The translations under genes were made by a program, and so were the position numbers. From DATJFQ01 sp035492775 (GTDB lineage: Bacteria > Acidobacteriota > Vicinamibacteria > Vicinamibacterales > 2-12-FULL-66-21), in NCBI GenBank assembly GCA_035492775.1, contig DATJIW010000097.1:1-64000 (forward strand): a stretch of 64,000 nt of DNA. The letters run 5' to 3'. Positions 1 through 9,020 of the stretch are shown piece by piece (the stretch's first letter is position 1; every line of letters begins with the position of its first letter). The notes below the pieces were generated by a model. The model did not search any database. It had not been told where the DNA came from and worked only from the letters and a program-made list of their open reading frames with translations.

Positions 1-69
1 GGGCTGCTGGCGAACGATGCGGTCGCCGCCGCGGGGGAACTGAAAGGAAAACGCCGTGTCACTTCTTGA
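1..69 (+). CDS. C-terminal end of an unidentified protein (cut by window edge)
   Basis: An open frame runs in from the left edge and stops with TGA at 67-69, giving 22 residues that end in a basic stretch (LKGKRRVTS). It overlaps the GTG start of the next gene by 14 bases, which suggests translational coupling. The next product looks like an anti-sigma factor, so this could be the end of a sigma factor, but 22 residues cannot show that. The frame was chosen only because it stays open and ends at the next gene's start. Confidence 0.35.
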   Translation, partial: GLLANDAVAAAGELKGKRRVTS

Positions 70-673
70 ACGTCTCGGCCGTGGTCACGTGAGCGATCGA
101 GAGTTCGCGCGCATCTGGACGACCGGCGAGGGCCACCCGCATCTCGACGCGTGCGCCGCGTGCCGTGCGCGATACGCCGCGTTCCAGAACTGGCTCGTCG
201 GCATCGGCGAGACGCTGCGCGACGAAGCGGACGAGGCCTTCCCCGCCGATCGCCTCGCGCTCCAGCAGGCACAGATCGCGCGCCGGCTCGAAACGCTCGA
301 ACGGCCCGCGCGCGTCATCGCCTTCCCGAAGGCCGCCCGCGCGGTCATCAGCGGTAATTCGCACGTGCGCCGGTGGGTCACCGTAGCCGCGGCCGCCAGT
401 CTCATCGCCGGCTTCGGCCTCGGACAGGTCGTCCCGCTTCGCACGGTCATCCGCCAGCAGAATGCCCTCGCCCCTGAGCCCTTCACCGCGCCGGCCGCCG
501 CCAGCCGCGCCGAGAGCTTGACCCCTGCGCCCACGTCGCCGCGAAGCGATGAGGAGCTGCTGTCGGACGACTTCGCCAGTCCCCGGGTCCGGAACCTGAG
601 CGCGCTCGACGACATGACCCCGCACGCGCGCGACTACAACGTCCGCGCGAAGTATTGGCCACGCAACCCCTGA
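56..673 (+). CDS. Anti-sigma-factor-like single-pass membrane protein
   Basis: The 205-residue protein starts at GTG 56 behind a GGAAA ribosome site. Residues 27-37 carry a HPHLDACAAC segment, which resembles the His-Cys-Cys zinc cluster of anti-sigma factors. One hydrophobic segment follows at about residues 107-127. The remainder is Pro/Ala-rich and probably outside the membrane. This is the layout of a ZAS-type anti-sigma factor: cytoplasmic zinc domain, one membrane pass, extracytoplasmic tail. Its 3' end overlaps the TTG start of ispH by 19 bases. No sigma factor is visible next to it, so the role is inferred. It could also be an unrelated zinc-finger membrane protein. Confidence 0.6.
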   Translation: MSLLERLGRGHVSDREFARIWTTGEGHPHLDACAACRARYAAFQNWLVGIGETLRDEADEAFPADRLALQQAQIARRLETLERPARVIAFPKAARAVISGNSHVRRWVTVAAAASLIAGFGLGQVVPLRTVIRQQNALAPEPFTAPAAASRAESLTPAPTSPRSDEELLSDDFASPRVRNLSALDDMTPHARDYNVRAKYWPRNP

Positions 674-1866
674 TCTTCCGCAAGGGCCTCGATATGAAGG
701 CGGCCGTCGCAGGCGAGCTCGCCGCGGCGTACCACAGCGCGCTCGTCGACGAAGTGCGCGCCGGCAACTATCGCCACGATAAAGGACGCCTCACCGTGCA
801 TCTCGCCCGGGAGTTCGGCTTCTGCTACGGCGTCGACCGCGCGGTCGACTACGCGTACCAGGCGGTCGCGCGGTTTCCCGGGCGCAACGTGTTCCTCACC
901 GGCGAGATCATCCACAACCCGCACGTCAACGATCGCCTGCGCGCGAGCGGCATCCGTTTCTTGAGCGATGCCGCCGAGCGCGATCGCGATCTGGGCCCGG
1001 AGGATGTCGTCATCCTGCCGGCGTTCGGCATCACCGTCGAGGACATGATCGACTTCTCGGCCCGAGGCTGCACGCTCGTCGATACGACCTGCGGATCCGT
1101 GCTGAATGTCTGGAAGAACGTCGTTCGCTACGCGCAGGACGGCTTCACCGCCATCATCCATGGCAAGGTCAAGCACGAGGAAACCCGTGCCACCGCGTCA
1201 CAGGCGCTCAAATACCCCAACGGCCGCTACATCGTCGTGCTGGATCGCGAGGAGGCCGCGGTCGTGTGCGACTACATCCGCCGGGGTGGCGACCGCGACG
1301 CTTTCCTGGCCCGCTTCGCCGGCGCGGTCTCACCCGGATTCGATCCCGAGATCGACCTGGTCCGCGTCGGCTGCGCCAATCAGACGACCATGCTGATGTC
1401 GGAGTCGCTCGAAATCGGCGACATGTTCCGCGAAGCGATGCGCGCGCGATACGGCGAAGCCGCGCTGACCGCGCACTTCCGCGCGTTCGACACGATCTGC
1501 AGCGCGACGCAGGAACGGCAGGATGCGGTCGAAGCGCTGCTCGATAGCCAGCCTCTCGATCTGATGCTCGTCATCGGCGGGTACAACAGCAGCAATACGT
1601 GCAACCTCGCGCGCATCTGCGCGGCCAGGGTGCGCACGTATCACATCGCCGATCCCGCATGTCTCGTGGCGCCGGACTGCATCCGCCATCGCCCGATTGG
1701 CGCCCCGTCGACCACGCGCGCTCCCGAAGTCGTCACCGAAAACTGGCTGCCGCGCGAGGGCCATGTCACCGTCGGCCTGACCGCCGGTGCCTCGACGCCA
1801 AACAACATCGTCGGCGAAGTCATGGAGACTCTCGCGCGCTTCGCCGGGGCGTTGGTGAATCCGTGA
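655..1866 (+). CDS. ispH: 4-hydroxy-3-methylbut-2-enyl diphosphate reductase, long form
   Basis: IspH (LytB) performs the last step of the MEP isoprenoid pathway, reducing HMBPP to IPP and DMAPP with a [4Fe-4S] cluster. The three cluster cysteines are visible: C57 (FGFCYGV), C146 (DTTCGS) and C282 (DTICSATQ). The conserved GEIIHNP, HGKVKHEE and GGYNSSNT motifs are also present. At 403 residues it is the long type known from cyanobacteria and plastids, not the roughly 315-residue type of E. coli. I chose TTG 655 over ATG 694 because an N-terminal RKG segment followed by a long helix recalls the cyanobacterial proteins. The start overlaps the preceding gene by 19 bases. Function is secure; the start is moderately sure. 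Confidence 0.93.
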   Translation: MATQPLIFRKGLDMKAAVAGELAAAYHSALVDEVRAGNYRHDKGRLTVHLAREFGFCYGVDRAVDYAYQAVARFPGRNVFLTGEIIHNPHVNDRLRASGIRFLSDAAERDRDLGPEDVVILPAFGITVEDMIDFSARGCTLVDTTCGSVLNVWKNVVRYAQDGFTAIIHGKVKHEETRATASQALKYPNGRYIVVLDREEAAVVCDYIRRGGDRDAFLARFAGAVSPGFDPEIDLVRVGCANQTTMLMSESLEIGDMFREAMRARYGEAALTAHFRAFDTICSATQERQDAVEALLDSQPLDLMLVIGGYNSSNTCNLARICAARVRTYHIADPACLVAPDCIRHRPIGAPSTTRAPEVVTENWLPREGHVTVGLTAGASTPNNIVGEVMETLARFAGALVNP

Positions 1867-1885
1867 ATTCACCAGCGACGCCAGT

Positions 1886-2170
1886 TCACCGGTTCCGGTC
1901 CAGTCGCGCGAGGTCGCGCGCGTCGGCGTCGGCGACCGACATCGAGACGCGGCGTCCCTTGTGCCGCGCGAGGAACTGAAACAGCGGACTGCCAGGTTTT
2001 GCGATCACGGTCGCATCCGCTCCCAGTGAGAAATAGCCCTCGTCGGTTTCGTGGTCCGCGGAACTCACCTGGGCGGTGAGGACGGTTTCATCGCGGTCCG
2101 AAGCACGCCCGATTGCGACGCCTGTCGTCAATGCCAGTCCCACCGCAACGCCGATGACCACTGTCCGCAC
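1886..2170 (-). CDS. Small membrane-anchored protein of unknown function
   Basis: The 94-residue protein starts at GTG 2170 preceded by a strong AGGGGGG ribosome site. An upstream ATG at 2233 is open but has no such site. The N-terminus (about residues 2-19) is a hydrophobic anchor or signal segment. The remaining 70 residues are mixed polar, with no motif I recognise. It converges on ispH with only 19 bases between the stops. No function can be assigned. Confidence 0.55.
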   Translation of the reverse strand: MRTVVIGVAVGLALTTGVAIGRASDRDETVLTAQVSSADHETDEGYFSLGADATVIAKPGSPLFQFLARHKGRRVSMSVADADARDLARLDRNR

Positions 2171-2373
2171 GGTCCCCCCTCTCGGTTCGCCGGCGCGCCA
2201 CAGGGCCGGCCCCACCGGAATGGCAAACGACATGCCACCGCAAGTTCTTCAGTGATAGCCGTTTAGACCGGCGACCTCACGGATCGGCGTGCTGGAACGT
2301 CCCCATCAGGTGTAAACGGCCGGCCGGAGCGCGTCGTAAAGCGTGTAGTTCCGACCGGAGTCAGTGAACAGCT

Positions 2374-2829
2374 ATGGCCAGGCATATCGGATGGGCGCTT
2401 GCGGCGTTTCTCCTCGTGGGCGTTCCCGCGACGGCGCAGCCACCTCAGCAGCAGCAACAGGCTGCGTCACGCCCGCAGAATGAGCATCGGAAGTGGTGGG
2501 TGGACGACAGCATGCGCGCGGAACTGGGGATCACGGATCAACAATCCGCAGCGGTCGAGTCCGTCTGGCAGCAGAGCCTTCCTCATCTGCGGGATTTGCG
2601 CCGGCAGGTAGATGACATGGACAACACGGTCAGCCAGATGATCCGCGACGCGGTCGATGAGCCCACGATCGTGGCGGAGCTGGACCGCGTCGAGTCGACG
2701 CGGTCGGAGTTGAACAAGGGGCGGACCCTGATGCTCTATCGCATGAACCGGGTGCTCACCGCCGACCAGCGGACGAAACTCAAGGCGTTGTGGGAGCGCG
2801 AACACAGCTCCGATCGCCGTCGTCCCTAG
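2374..2829 (+). CDS. Spy/CpxP-like periplasmic protein
   Basis: The 151-residue protein has a signal peptide ending near VPATA (residue 21), a Gln-rich linker, and a helical domain with the LTXXQ-type motif LTADQRTKLK near residue 130. This matches the Spy/CpxP/heavy-metal-sensor superfamily, whose members are periplasmic chaperones or stress sensors that damp two-component or ECF signalling. It stands 48 bases before a TolC-like channel gene on the same strand, so it probably belongs to the efflux operon as a periplasmic chaperone or sensor. The specific ligand is unknown. Confidence 0.75.
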   Translation: MARHIGWALAAFLLVGVPATAQPPQQQQQAASRPQNEHRKWWVDDSMRAELGITDQQSAAVESVWQQSLPHLRDLRRQVDDMDNTVSQMIRDAVDEPTIVAELDRVESTRSELNKGRTLMLYRMNRVLTADQRTKLKALWEREHSSDRRRP

Positions 2830-2877
2830 GATCAATCTGTTTCAAATCGTACGAGGTCAGGAACTCGGGAGGTTTTG

Positions 2878-4692
2878 GTGAGGAAGAACGTACTCGTGCC
2901 GGCGATCGCCGGCTTCGTCGTCGCGCTCGCAGCCGCGCCGGCGGCCGCGCAGGCACAGCAGAAGAAGACCAACGAGCCGGATCCGGCCATGGTGCATGCG
3001 CTGGTGCAACAGGCGCTGCAGCAGGTCCAGCCGCTGCCCCAGCAGACCGGGCAGGAGACGACGCCGTTCGTCACGCCGGGGCCGCGCGTCAATCTCGCGA
3101 TTGAAGACGCCGTCCAGCGTGCGCGCGACAAGAACATCGACATCGCCGTGGCGAGAATCACGCCGCGTTTGTCCGATTTCTCCATCGCGGCGCTCGAGGC
3201 GAACTATCACCCGAACGTCACCTCGGCGGTCTCGAACCGCAGCAACACCTCCGCCGTCACGAACCAGACGCAGGGCACCGGCAACAGCCAGCACACCGGC
3301 ACCGCCTCGTGGCAGGCCGGCTTCGCGCAGAACATGAAGTGGCACGGCGGATCGTGGCAGGCGGGCTGGACCAACGCACGCATCGATTCGTCCAATCCGT
3401 TTGCGACGCGCAACCCGACCTACCAGTCCGGGCTGACCGCTTCGTACACGCAGCCCCTGCTCCGGAACTGGAACATCGACTCGACGCGCGCGCAGCTCGA
3501 GACGACGCGCATCGGACAGCAGAACGATCAGATTTCGCTGACGTCCGCCACGTTCACGACGGAGGCGAACGTCCGCAACGCGTACTGGGATCTCGTGTAC
3601 GCGATTCAGGCCGTTGAAGCCGCGCAGGGACAGCTCGACCTCGCCAATCGGCTCGTTCAGGACAACCAGCAGCGCGTCGATATCGGCACCCTCGCCCCGA
3701 TCGACGTCGTGTCCGCGCAATCGGAAGCGGCCAACCGGCGACAGGACCTCGTGCAGGCCGAGGGGACGGTCCGTACGTCCGAACTCGCGCTGAAGCGGCT
3801 CATTGTCAGCGGCACCGACGACCCCATGTGGAGTTCATCGATCAACCCGACCGATCGGCCGCCGTCGACGAACGAGCCGATCAACCTCGACGCCGCGGTC
3901 GCCCGGGCACTGCGCGAACGCACCGACCTGCAGCAGTCGATGAACAACCTGAAGATCAGCGACGTCAACCTCCGCAACCAGGTCGAACAGACGCGGCCGC
4001 AGCTCGATCTGACGGCATCGTACGGGCTGAGCGGAATCGGCGGAACGCAGTTCGTGCGGGACAACACGCTCGGCGGACAGATCGTCTCGACGGCGCCCTC
4101 GGGCTATTTCGACGCACTCACGACGCTGGGGCGGTTCAATCTCCCGACGTGGAACGTGCAGCTGAACCTGGCGATCCCGCTCGGGATTAGCGCCGCAGAA
4201 TCCAACGTGGCCCGATCAAAGCTGCAGCTCGAACAGACGCAGGCGAACCTCAAGTCGCTGCAGCTGCAGATCGCGACCGACGTCACCAACGCAGCCCTGA
4301 ACGTTCAGAGCTCGCTCGAAAGCGTGCAGGCGAGCGGCGTGGCACGCGAGCTCGCGAAGCAGAAACTCGACGCGGCGATGAGCAAGGCCGAAGTCGGGAT
4401 GGCAACGAATTACGAGGTCGTCCAGGCACAGCGTGACTTCGCGGACTCGCAGAACGCCGAATTGCGCGCGATCCTGAATTACCGGAAGGCGCTCGTGAAT
4501 TTCGAAGCATCGCAGACGGTGGGCACCCGCGCGGTGACGGGCGTCACGAGTACGGGCGGCACCGCCATCGCCACCGGTGCGGCGACCGCGACGGGCTCGG
4601 CCACGACGGGAACCGGAGCAACCGTCACCGGCGGAACGGGTACTGTGACCGGCGGCACCGGCGCGACCGGCACTGGAGGCGGAGGCCAGTAA
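2878..4692 (+). CDS. TolC-family outer-membrane efflux channel
   Basis: The 604-residue precursor has a signal peptide (cleavage near AAAQA, about residue 24) and two Gln/Ala-rich alpha-helical repeats typical of outer-membrane efflux proteins. One includes the LAIPLG...ESNVARSKLQLEQ region near residue 430. I placed the start at GTG 2878 because GGGAGG lies six bases upstream; TTG 2875 is the alternative. The last 60 residues are a low-complexity Gly/Thr tail, unusual for TolC, whose C-terminus sits at the periplasmic tip. It is followed directly by adaptor, ATPase and permease genes, so it is the outer-membrane exit of that pump. Confidence 0.9.
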   Translation: MRKNVLVPAIAGFVVALAAAPAAAQAQQKKTNEPDPAMVHALVQQALQQVQPLPQQTGQETTPFVTPGPRVNLAIEDAVQRARDKNIDIAVARITPRLSDFSIAALEANYHPNVTSAVSNRSNTSAVTNQTQGTGNSQHTGTASWQAGFAQNMKWHGGSWQAGWTNARIDSSNPFATRNPTYQSGLTASYTQPLLRNWNIDSTRAQLETTRIGQQNDQISLTSATFTTEANVRNAYWDLVYAIQAVEAAQGQLDLANRLVQDNQQRVDIGTLAPIDVVSAQSEAANRRQDLVQAEGTVRTSELALKRLIVSGTDDPMWSSSINPTDRPPSTNEPINLDAAVARALRERTDLQQSMNNLKISDVNLRNQVEQTRPQLDLTASYGLSGIGGTQFVRDNTLGGQIVSTAPSGYFDALTTLGRFNLPTWNVQLNLAIPLGISAAESNVARSKLQLEQTQANLKSLQLQIATDVTNAALNVQSSLESVQASGVARELAKQKLDAAMSKAEVGMATNYEVVQAQRDFADSQNAELRAILNYRKALVNFEASQTVGTRAVTGVTSTGGTAIATGAATATGSATTGTGATVTGGTGTVTGGTGATGTGGGGQ

Positions 4693-4740
4693 CCGGCGTC
4701 GTGGACGCCTCATCGGGATGCGGGTCAGACGCAAACGTTC

Positions 4741-6423
4741 ATGAAAAAGCTCATTACGATCATCATCGTGCTCGTCGCCATCGGGGCCGGGGTCGGGGCC
4801 TACTACTACAAACGTAGCGGGCCCGAGCCTTCGGTGACGACGCTGCAGGTGTCGCGCGGCGACATCATCGATCAGGTGGGCGCGACCGGCACGCTGCAGG
4901 CGGTGACGACGGTGCAGGTCGGAACGCAGGTCTCGGGAATCGTTCAGGAGCTCTACGCCGACTTCAACTCGATCGTGAAGAAGGGGCAGATCATCGCGCG
5001 GCTGGACCCGTCGCTGCTCCAGACGGCGCTCGACACGGCCCAGGCGAATTTCGTGAACGCGCAGGCAAACCTCGAGCGGCAGAAGGTCGCGCTCGACGAC
5101 GCGAACACGAAGCTGAGGCGCGCGCAGGAACTGTTCGCGAAGAATCTGGCACCGCGGACCGACCTCGAAACGGCCGAAGTCGCAGCGAAGCAGGCGGATG
5201 CGCAGCTCAAGGCGACGCAATCGCAGATCGTGCAGGCACAGGCCGCCGTCAACAAGGCGAAGGTCGACCTCGATCACACGATCATTACCGCGCCGATTGA
5301 CGGCATCGTGACATCCCGAAACGTCGACAAAGGCCAGACGGTCGCGTCGAGCATGCAGGCGCCGACGCTGTTCATCATCGCCGCCGATCTGACGAAGATG
5401 CAGGTCAACGCGAACATCGACGAGTCGGACGTCGGCCGCATGCGGCCGGGGCAGGTCGTTCGCTTCCGCGTGGACGCGTACCCGAACGACACGTTCGTCG
5501 GCACCGTCGACCAGGTCCGGCTGAATCCAACCACGGTGCAGAACGTCGTCACCTACTCCACCGTCATCGACGTGCCGAATCCCGACTACCGCCTGATGCC
5601 GGGCATGACGGCAAACCTGAACATCGAAGTCGCGCGCCGCAGCAACGTGCTCCGCGTGCCGAATGCGGCAATCCGCTTCCGCCCGACCCGCGATACGTTC
5701 ACCGCGCTGAATCAATCGATTACGCCGGACATCGAGCGCGCGCTCGGCGGCGGGCGCGGCGGGTTCGGCGGCCGCGGCTTCGGTCGCGATACCGGCGCCA
5801 TGAGCGGCACCGGCGGTATCGGTGGACCGCCGGCCAACGGGCAGCCAGCCAACGCAGCGCAGGGCGGCAGCGCCTACCAACGCGGCGGCGGCGACGCGGG
5901 CGCGGCCAGCGGTGCGGCGGGCGGCGGGCGCGGCGGGTTCGCGAACCTGAGTCCCGAAGAGCGTCAGAAGCGGATGCAGGAGCGGCTCGCGCAGATGACG
6001 CCCGAACAGCGCCAGCAGTTCGAGCAGCGGATGAAGGAGCGCGGCATCGATACGGGAAGCCAGACCGCTCAGGCCCCGAGCGCCGCGCCTGCCAGGAAGG
6101 GCCAGCCGGCCGCGTCCAGCGCGACGTCGAGGGCGATCGCGAGCGGCGCGCAGACCATCGATTCGTTGTTCGGTCCGCTGCCGACGGTCGAATCGCGGGG
6201 CCGCGTGTGGCTCTACATCAACAAACAGCTGAAGCCGGTCAACCTGCGCCTCGGGATTTCAGACGGCACCTGGACCGAAGTGCTCGACGGCAACGAACTG
6301 CAGCCCGGCACGGAAGTGGTCACGAACATCACGACAGGTCTCGAAACGCAACAGCGGCCCGGAAGCCAGGGTCCGTCGAACAATCCGCTGATGGGTCCGC
6401 AGCGCGGCCGCGGCCGGGGCTGA
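4741..6423 (+). CDS. MacA-like periplasmic adaptor with a long insertion
   Basis: The 560-residue membrane-fusion protein has an N-terminal membrane anchor (residues 3-20), a biotinyl-lipoyl half motif (about 48-90), a coiled-coil hairpin (about 93-176), the second lipoyl half (IITAPIDGIV at 181-190) and a beta-barrel domain to about residue 315. Residues about 325-480 are an insertion: Gly/Arg-rich repeats, then a charged helix with LSPEERQ and MTPEQRQ, then an Ala/Ser linker. The membrane-proximal domain resumes after it (485-535). The inserted helix resembles the LTXXQ segments of Spy/CpxP proteins, one of which is encoded upstream. The adaptor links the inner-membrane MacB complex to the TolC-like channel. 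Confidence 0.9.
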   Translation: MKKLITIIIVLVAIGAGVGAYYYKRSGPEPSVTTLQVSRGDIIDQVGATGTLQAVTTVQVGTQVSGIVQELYADFNSIVKKGQIIARLDPSLLQTALDTAQANFVNAQANLERQKVALDDANTKLRRAQELFAKNLAPRTDLETAEVAAKQADAQLKATQSQIVQAQAAVNKAKVDLDHTIITAPIDGIVTSRNVDKGQTVASSMQAPTLFIIAADLTKMQVNANIDESDVGRMRPGQVVRFRVDAYPNDTFVGTVDQVRLNPTTVQNVVTYSTVIDVPNPDYRLMPGMTANLNIEVARRSNVLRVPNAAIRFRPTRDTFTALNQSITPDIERALGGGRGGFGGRGFGRDTGAMSGTGGIGGPPANGQPANAAQGGSAYQRGGGDAGAASGAAGGGRGGFANLSPEERQKRMQERLAQMTPEQRQQFEQRMKERGIDTGSQTAQAPSAAPARKGQPAASSATSRAIASGAQTIDSLFGPLPTVESRGRVWLYINKQLKPVNLRLGISDGTWTEVLDGNELQPGTEVVTNITTGLETQQRPGSQGPSNNPLMGPQRGRGRG

Positions 6424-6427
6424 CGCA

Positions 6428-7228
6428 GTGGCCGATGTCGTCATCTCCGTCCGCGACCTGACGAAGACCTATCGGGTCGGCGATATCGAAGTACGCGCCT
6501 TGCGCGGCGCGTCGCTCGACATCTACAAGGGGGAATTCACGTGCGTGACCGGCCCGTCCGGCTCGGGCAAGTCCACGTTCATGCACATCGTCGGCTGTCT
6601 CGATCGCCCGACCAGCGGGCATTACATCCTCGACGGCAGAGACGTCTCGAAGCTGTCGAAAGACGAGCTCGCCGCCATTCGCAACAAGAAGATCGGGTTC
6701 GTGTTCCAGGGATTCAACCTGCTGTCACGGACGACGGCGCTGGACAACGTCGAACTGCCGCTCCTGTACAACGGCGGCAGCCGGATGAAGTCCGCCGAGC
6801 GGCACCGCCGCGCGAAGGAAGTGCTGGAAATCGTCGGCCTCGGACAGCGGATGGATCACTATCCCAATCAGTTGTCGGGCGGTCAGCAGCAGCGCGTTGC
6901 CATCGCCCGCGCGCTGATCAACGAGCCGGCAATCCTGCTGGCCGACGAGCCTACGGGCAACCTCGATACGCGGACGAGCATCGAGGTCATGGACATTTTC
7001 CAGCGGCTGAACATCGAGCGCGGGATCACCGTGGTGCTCATCACGCACGAAATGGAGATCGCGGAGCACGGCACGCGGCTGGTCCGCTTCCGCGACGGCC
7101 GGATACAACTCGATCAGCAGATCACGAACCGGCGTTTTGCGGCCGAGGAACTGAAGGCGCTCCCGCCGCCCGACGTCGATTCGGCTGGCGACCCGGCCCC
7201 GCTCGGCGAACCGACGACTCCGCACTGA
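6428..7228 (+). CDS. MacB-type ABC transporter ATP-binding subunit
   Basis: The 266-residue ATPase of the LolD/MacB/FtsE class has Walker A GPSGSGKST (42-50), the Q-loop FVFQGFN, the signature LSGGQQQ (149-155), Walker B LLADEPTG (170-177) and the switch His in LITHE. The start is GTG 6428, only four bases after the adaptor stop, so translation is probably coupled. Unlike E. coli MacB, the ATPase and permease are separate proteins. The pump likely moves periplasmic or membrane substrates outward rather than crossing the inner membrane. The substrate is unknown. Confidence 0.95.
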   Translation: MADVVISVRDLTKTYRVGDIEVRALRGASLDIYKGEFTCVTGPSGSGKSTFMHIVGCLDRPTSGHYILDGRDVSKLSKDELAAIRNKKIGFVFQGFNLLSRTTALDNVELPLLYNGGSRMKSAERHRRAKEVLEIVGLGQRMDHYPNQLSGGQQQRVAIARALINEPAILLADEPTGNLDTRTSIEVMDIFQRLNIERGITVVLITHEMEIAEHGTRLVRFRDGRIQLDQQITNRRFAAEELKALPPPDVDSAGDPAPLGEPTTPH

Positions 7229-7235
7229 GACGACG

Positions 7236-8453
7236 ATGTCAATCCTGATGACGCTCCGGATCGCGCTCAAGGCGCTCAACCGGAACAAGATGCGCACGGC
7301 GCTCACGATGCTCGGCATGATCATCGGGGTAGGCGCCGTGATCACGATGGTGGCGCTCGGCAAGGGCGCGCAGTCCACGATCGAAGAGCAGGTGAAGTCG
7401 GCCGGGACGAACATGATCCTCGTGAATGCCGGCAACTTCTCGACTGGCGGAGTGCGGATGGGCCAGGGCAACTCCACCACGCTCACGGCGGACGACGCGA
7501 ACGCGATCAAGCAGCTGCCGGGCGTGCAGTATGCGGCCGCGGGATCGTACACGCGCGCGCAGGTAATCGCCGGCAACCAGAACTGGGCGACGCAAATCCA
7601 GGGGACCGACATCGACATTCCGGCAATCCGGAATTGGCCGACGAAATTCGGCGCGTTCTTCACCGCGCAGGACGTGGCGTCGGCGGCGAAGGTCGCCGTG
7701 CTCGGCACGGTGGTCTCCGACACCCTCTTCGGACCCGACGTAGATCCGACCGGGCAGATCATCCGCGTCCGCAATCAACCCTTCAAGGTCGTGGGCGTGA
7801 TGATCAGCAAGGGACAGTCGTCAATGGGCCAGGACCAGGACGACACCATCTTCGTCCCCTACACGACGGTGCAGAAGAAGCTGCTGGGCGTGACGCACAT
7901 CAGCAACGTCACCGTGTCGGCCGCGAGCGCGGAGGAGGTCAATCAGACCGCGGACAGCATCCGCGACCTGCTGCGCGTGCGCCACAAGATCGTCCCGGGC
8001 GATGCGGACGACTTCATGGTTAGAACGCTCGAAGACATGGCCAGCGTGCGTACGGAGACGACGAAGACCATGACGACCCTGCTGGCCGGGATCGCCGGGG
8101 TATCGCTGATGGTCGGCGGCATCGGCATCATGAACATCATGCTGGTGTCGGTGACCGAGCGCACGCGGGAGATCGGCCTGCGCATGGCGATCGGCGCGCG
8201 CGGCAAGGACGTGCTGCTGCAGTTCCTCGTCGAAGCCGTGGTCATCAGCCTGTTCGGCGGGCTCGTTGGCATCGCGGTGGGGTTCGGCTGCAGCGCTGCG
8301 GTGCAGAAATTTGCCGAGTGGCCCACGGCCATCCCGGCGAACGCCATCGCGATGGCGTTCGGCTTCTCCGGCGCCACGGGCGTGTTCTTCGGTTTTTATC
8401 CGGCCCGCAAGGCCGCGGGCCTGGATCCGATCGAGGCGCTGCGCTTCGAGTAG
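7236..8453 (+). CDS. MacB-type ABC transporter permease
   Basis: The 405-residue permease has the MacB/LolC/FtsX layout: one N-terminal membrane helix (about 21-42, ending in GVGAVITMV), a large periplasmic domain (about 45-275), and three C-terminal helices (about 285-395). The family motif GIMNIMLVSVTERTREIGLRMAIG sits after the first of these. The gene begins eight bases after the ATPase gene. It completes the tripartite export complex with the upstream adaptor and TolC-like channel. Length and order are those of macrolide/lipopeptide/siderophore-type exporters, but nothing in the sequence identifies the cargo. Confidence 0.94.
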   Translation: MSILMTLRIALKALNRNKMRTALTMLGMIIGVGAVITMVALGKGAQSTIEEQVKSAGTNMILVNAGNFSTGGVRMGQGNSTTLTADDANAIKQLPGVQYAAAGSYTRAQVIAGNQNWATQIQGTDIDIPAIRNWPTKFGAFFTAQDVASAAKVAVLGTVVSDTLFGPDVDPTGQIIRVRNQPFKVVGVMISKGQSSMGQDQDDTIFVPYTTVQKKLLGVTHISNVTVSAASAEEVNQTADSIRDLLRVRHKIVPGDADDFMVRTLEDMASVRTETTKTMTTLLAGIAGVSLMVGGIGIMNIMLVSVTERTREIGLRMAIGARGKDVLLQFLVEAVVISLFGGLVGIAVGFGCSAAVQKFAEWPTAIPANAIAMAFGFSGATGVFFGFYPARKAAGLDPIEALRFE

Positions 8454-8517
8454 CGGCCTTCGATGTTCGTCACCACGGCGCCCCATGTCGGGACGCCGTA
8501 CTGCAAGGAGTCACAGC

Positions 8518-8958
8518 ATGAAACGAAAGTTCGGAATTGCGGCGGCCCTGGTCGTCGCGCTGGCCATCACCGGCTATGCGCAGAAGCCGGATTTTTCCGG
8601 CACCTGGACCCCCGACATGTCGGCCGACACGGCGGGCGGCGGCGGCATGGGCGGCGGGCGCGGAATGGCTGGCCCGATGACAGTGAAGCAGACTGCTGAC
8701 ACGCTCACGATCGAGCGTCAGGGACCAAACGGCGCGATGACGATGAACTACAAGCTCGATGGTTCGGAAAGCGACATCACGATGGGCCAGATGACGGCGA
8801 AGGCGTCGGCCAAGTGGGACGGCAACAACCTGGTCATCACGATCAAGAGCGACCGCGGCGAGCAGACGCAGACCTGGTCGATGGCCGACGGCAAGCTCAC
8901 GATCCAGCGTACCGGCGGACGCGGGCCGAGCACGATGACGTACAAGAAGACGACGTAG
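8518..8958 (+). CDS. Secreted beta-rich protein of unknown function
   Basis: The 146-residue precursor starts at ATG 8518 behind AAGGAGT. A signal peptide ends near TGYAQ (residue 20). A Gly/Met-rich segment (about residues 38-52) precedes alternating polar-hydrophobic strands with repeated 'DTLTIERQ' / 'GKLTIQRT' style beta hairpins. The KPDFSGTW start of the mature part is a form often seen in secreted acidobacterial proteins. It is the last gene before the terminator at 8992, so it may be co-transcribed with the efflux operon, though a 64-base gap follows the permease. No function is assigned. Confidence 0.7.
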   Translation: MKRKFGIAAALVVALAITGYAQKPDFSGTWTPDMSADTAGGGGMGGGRGMAGPMTVKQTADTLTIERQGPNGAMTMNYKLDGSESDITMGQMTAKASAKWDGNNLVITIKSDRGEQTQTWSMADGKLTIQRTGGRGPSTMTYKKTT

Positions 8959-8991
8959 GATTCAGGAGATCCGATTCGAACTGCCTGTCGA

Positions 8992-9017
8992 GGGCGGCCT
9001 TTTCAGGCCGCCCTTTT
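8992..9017 (+). terminator. Rho-independent terminator of the efflux operon
   Basis: GGGCGGCC at 8992-8999 pairs perfectly with GGCCGCCC at 9006-9013 across a six-base loop, followed by TTTT. It lies 33 bases after the secreted-protein stop and just before the stop of the opposing folK gene. Confidence 0.9.
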
Positions 9018-9020
9018 CGT

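Noticed and set aside
4216..5880. Long antisense open frame (554 codons) across the TolC/adaptor genes
   Set aside because: It lies opposite two clear genes, is very rich in Arg and His, and has no motif; it results from high GC third positions.
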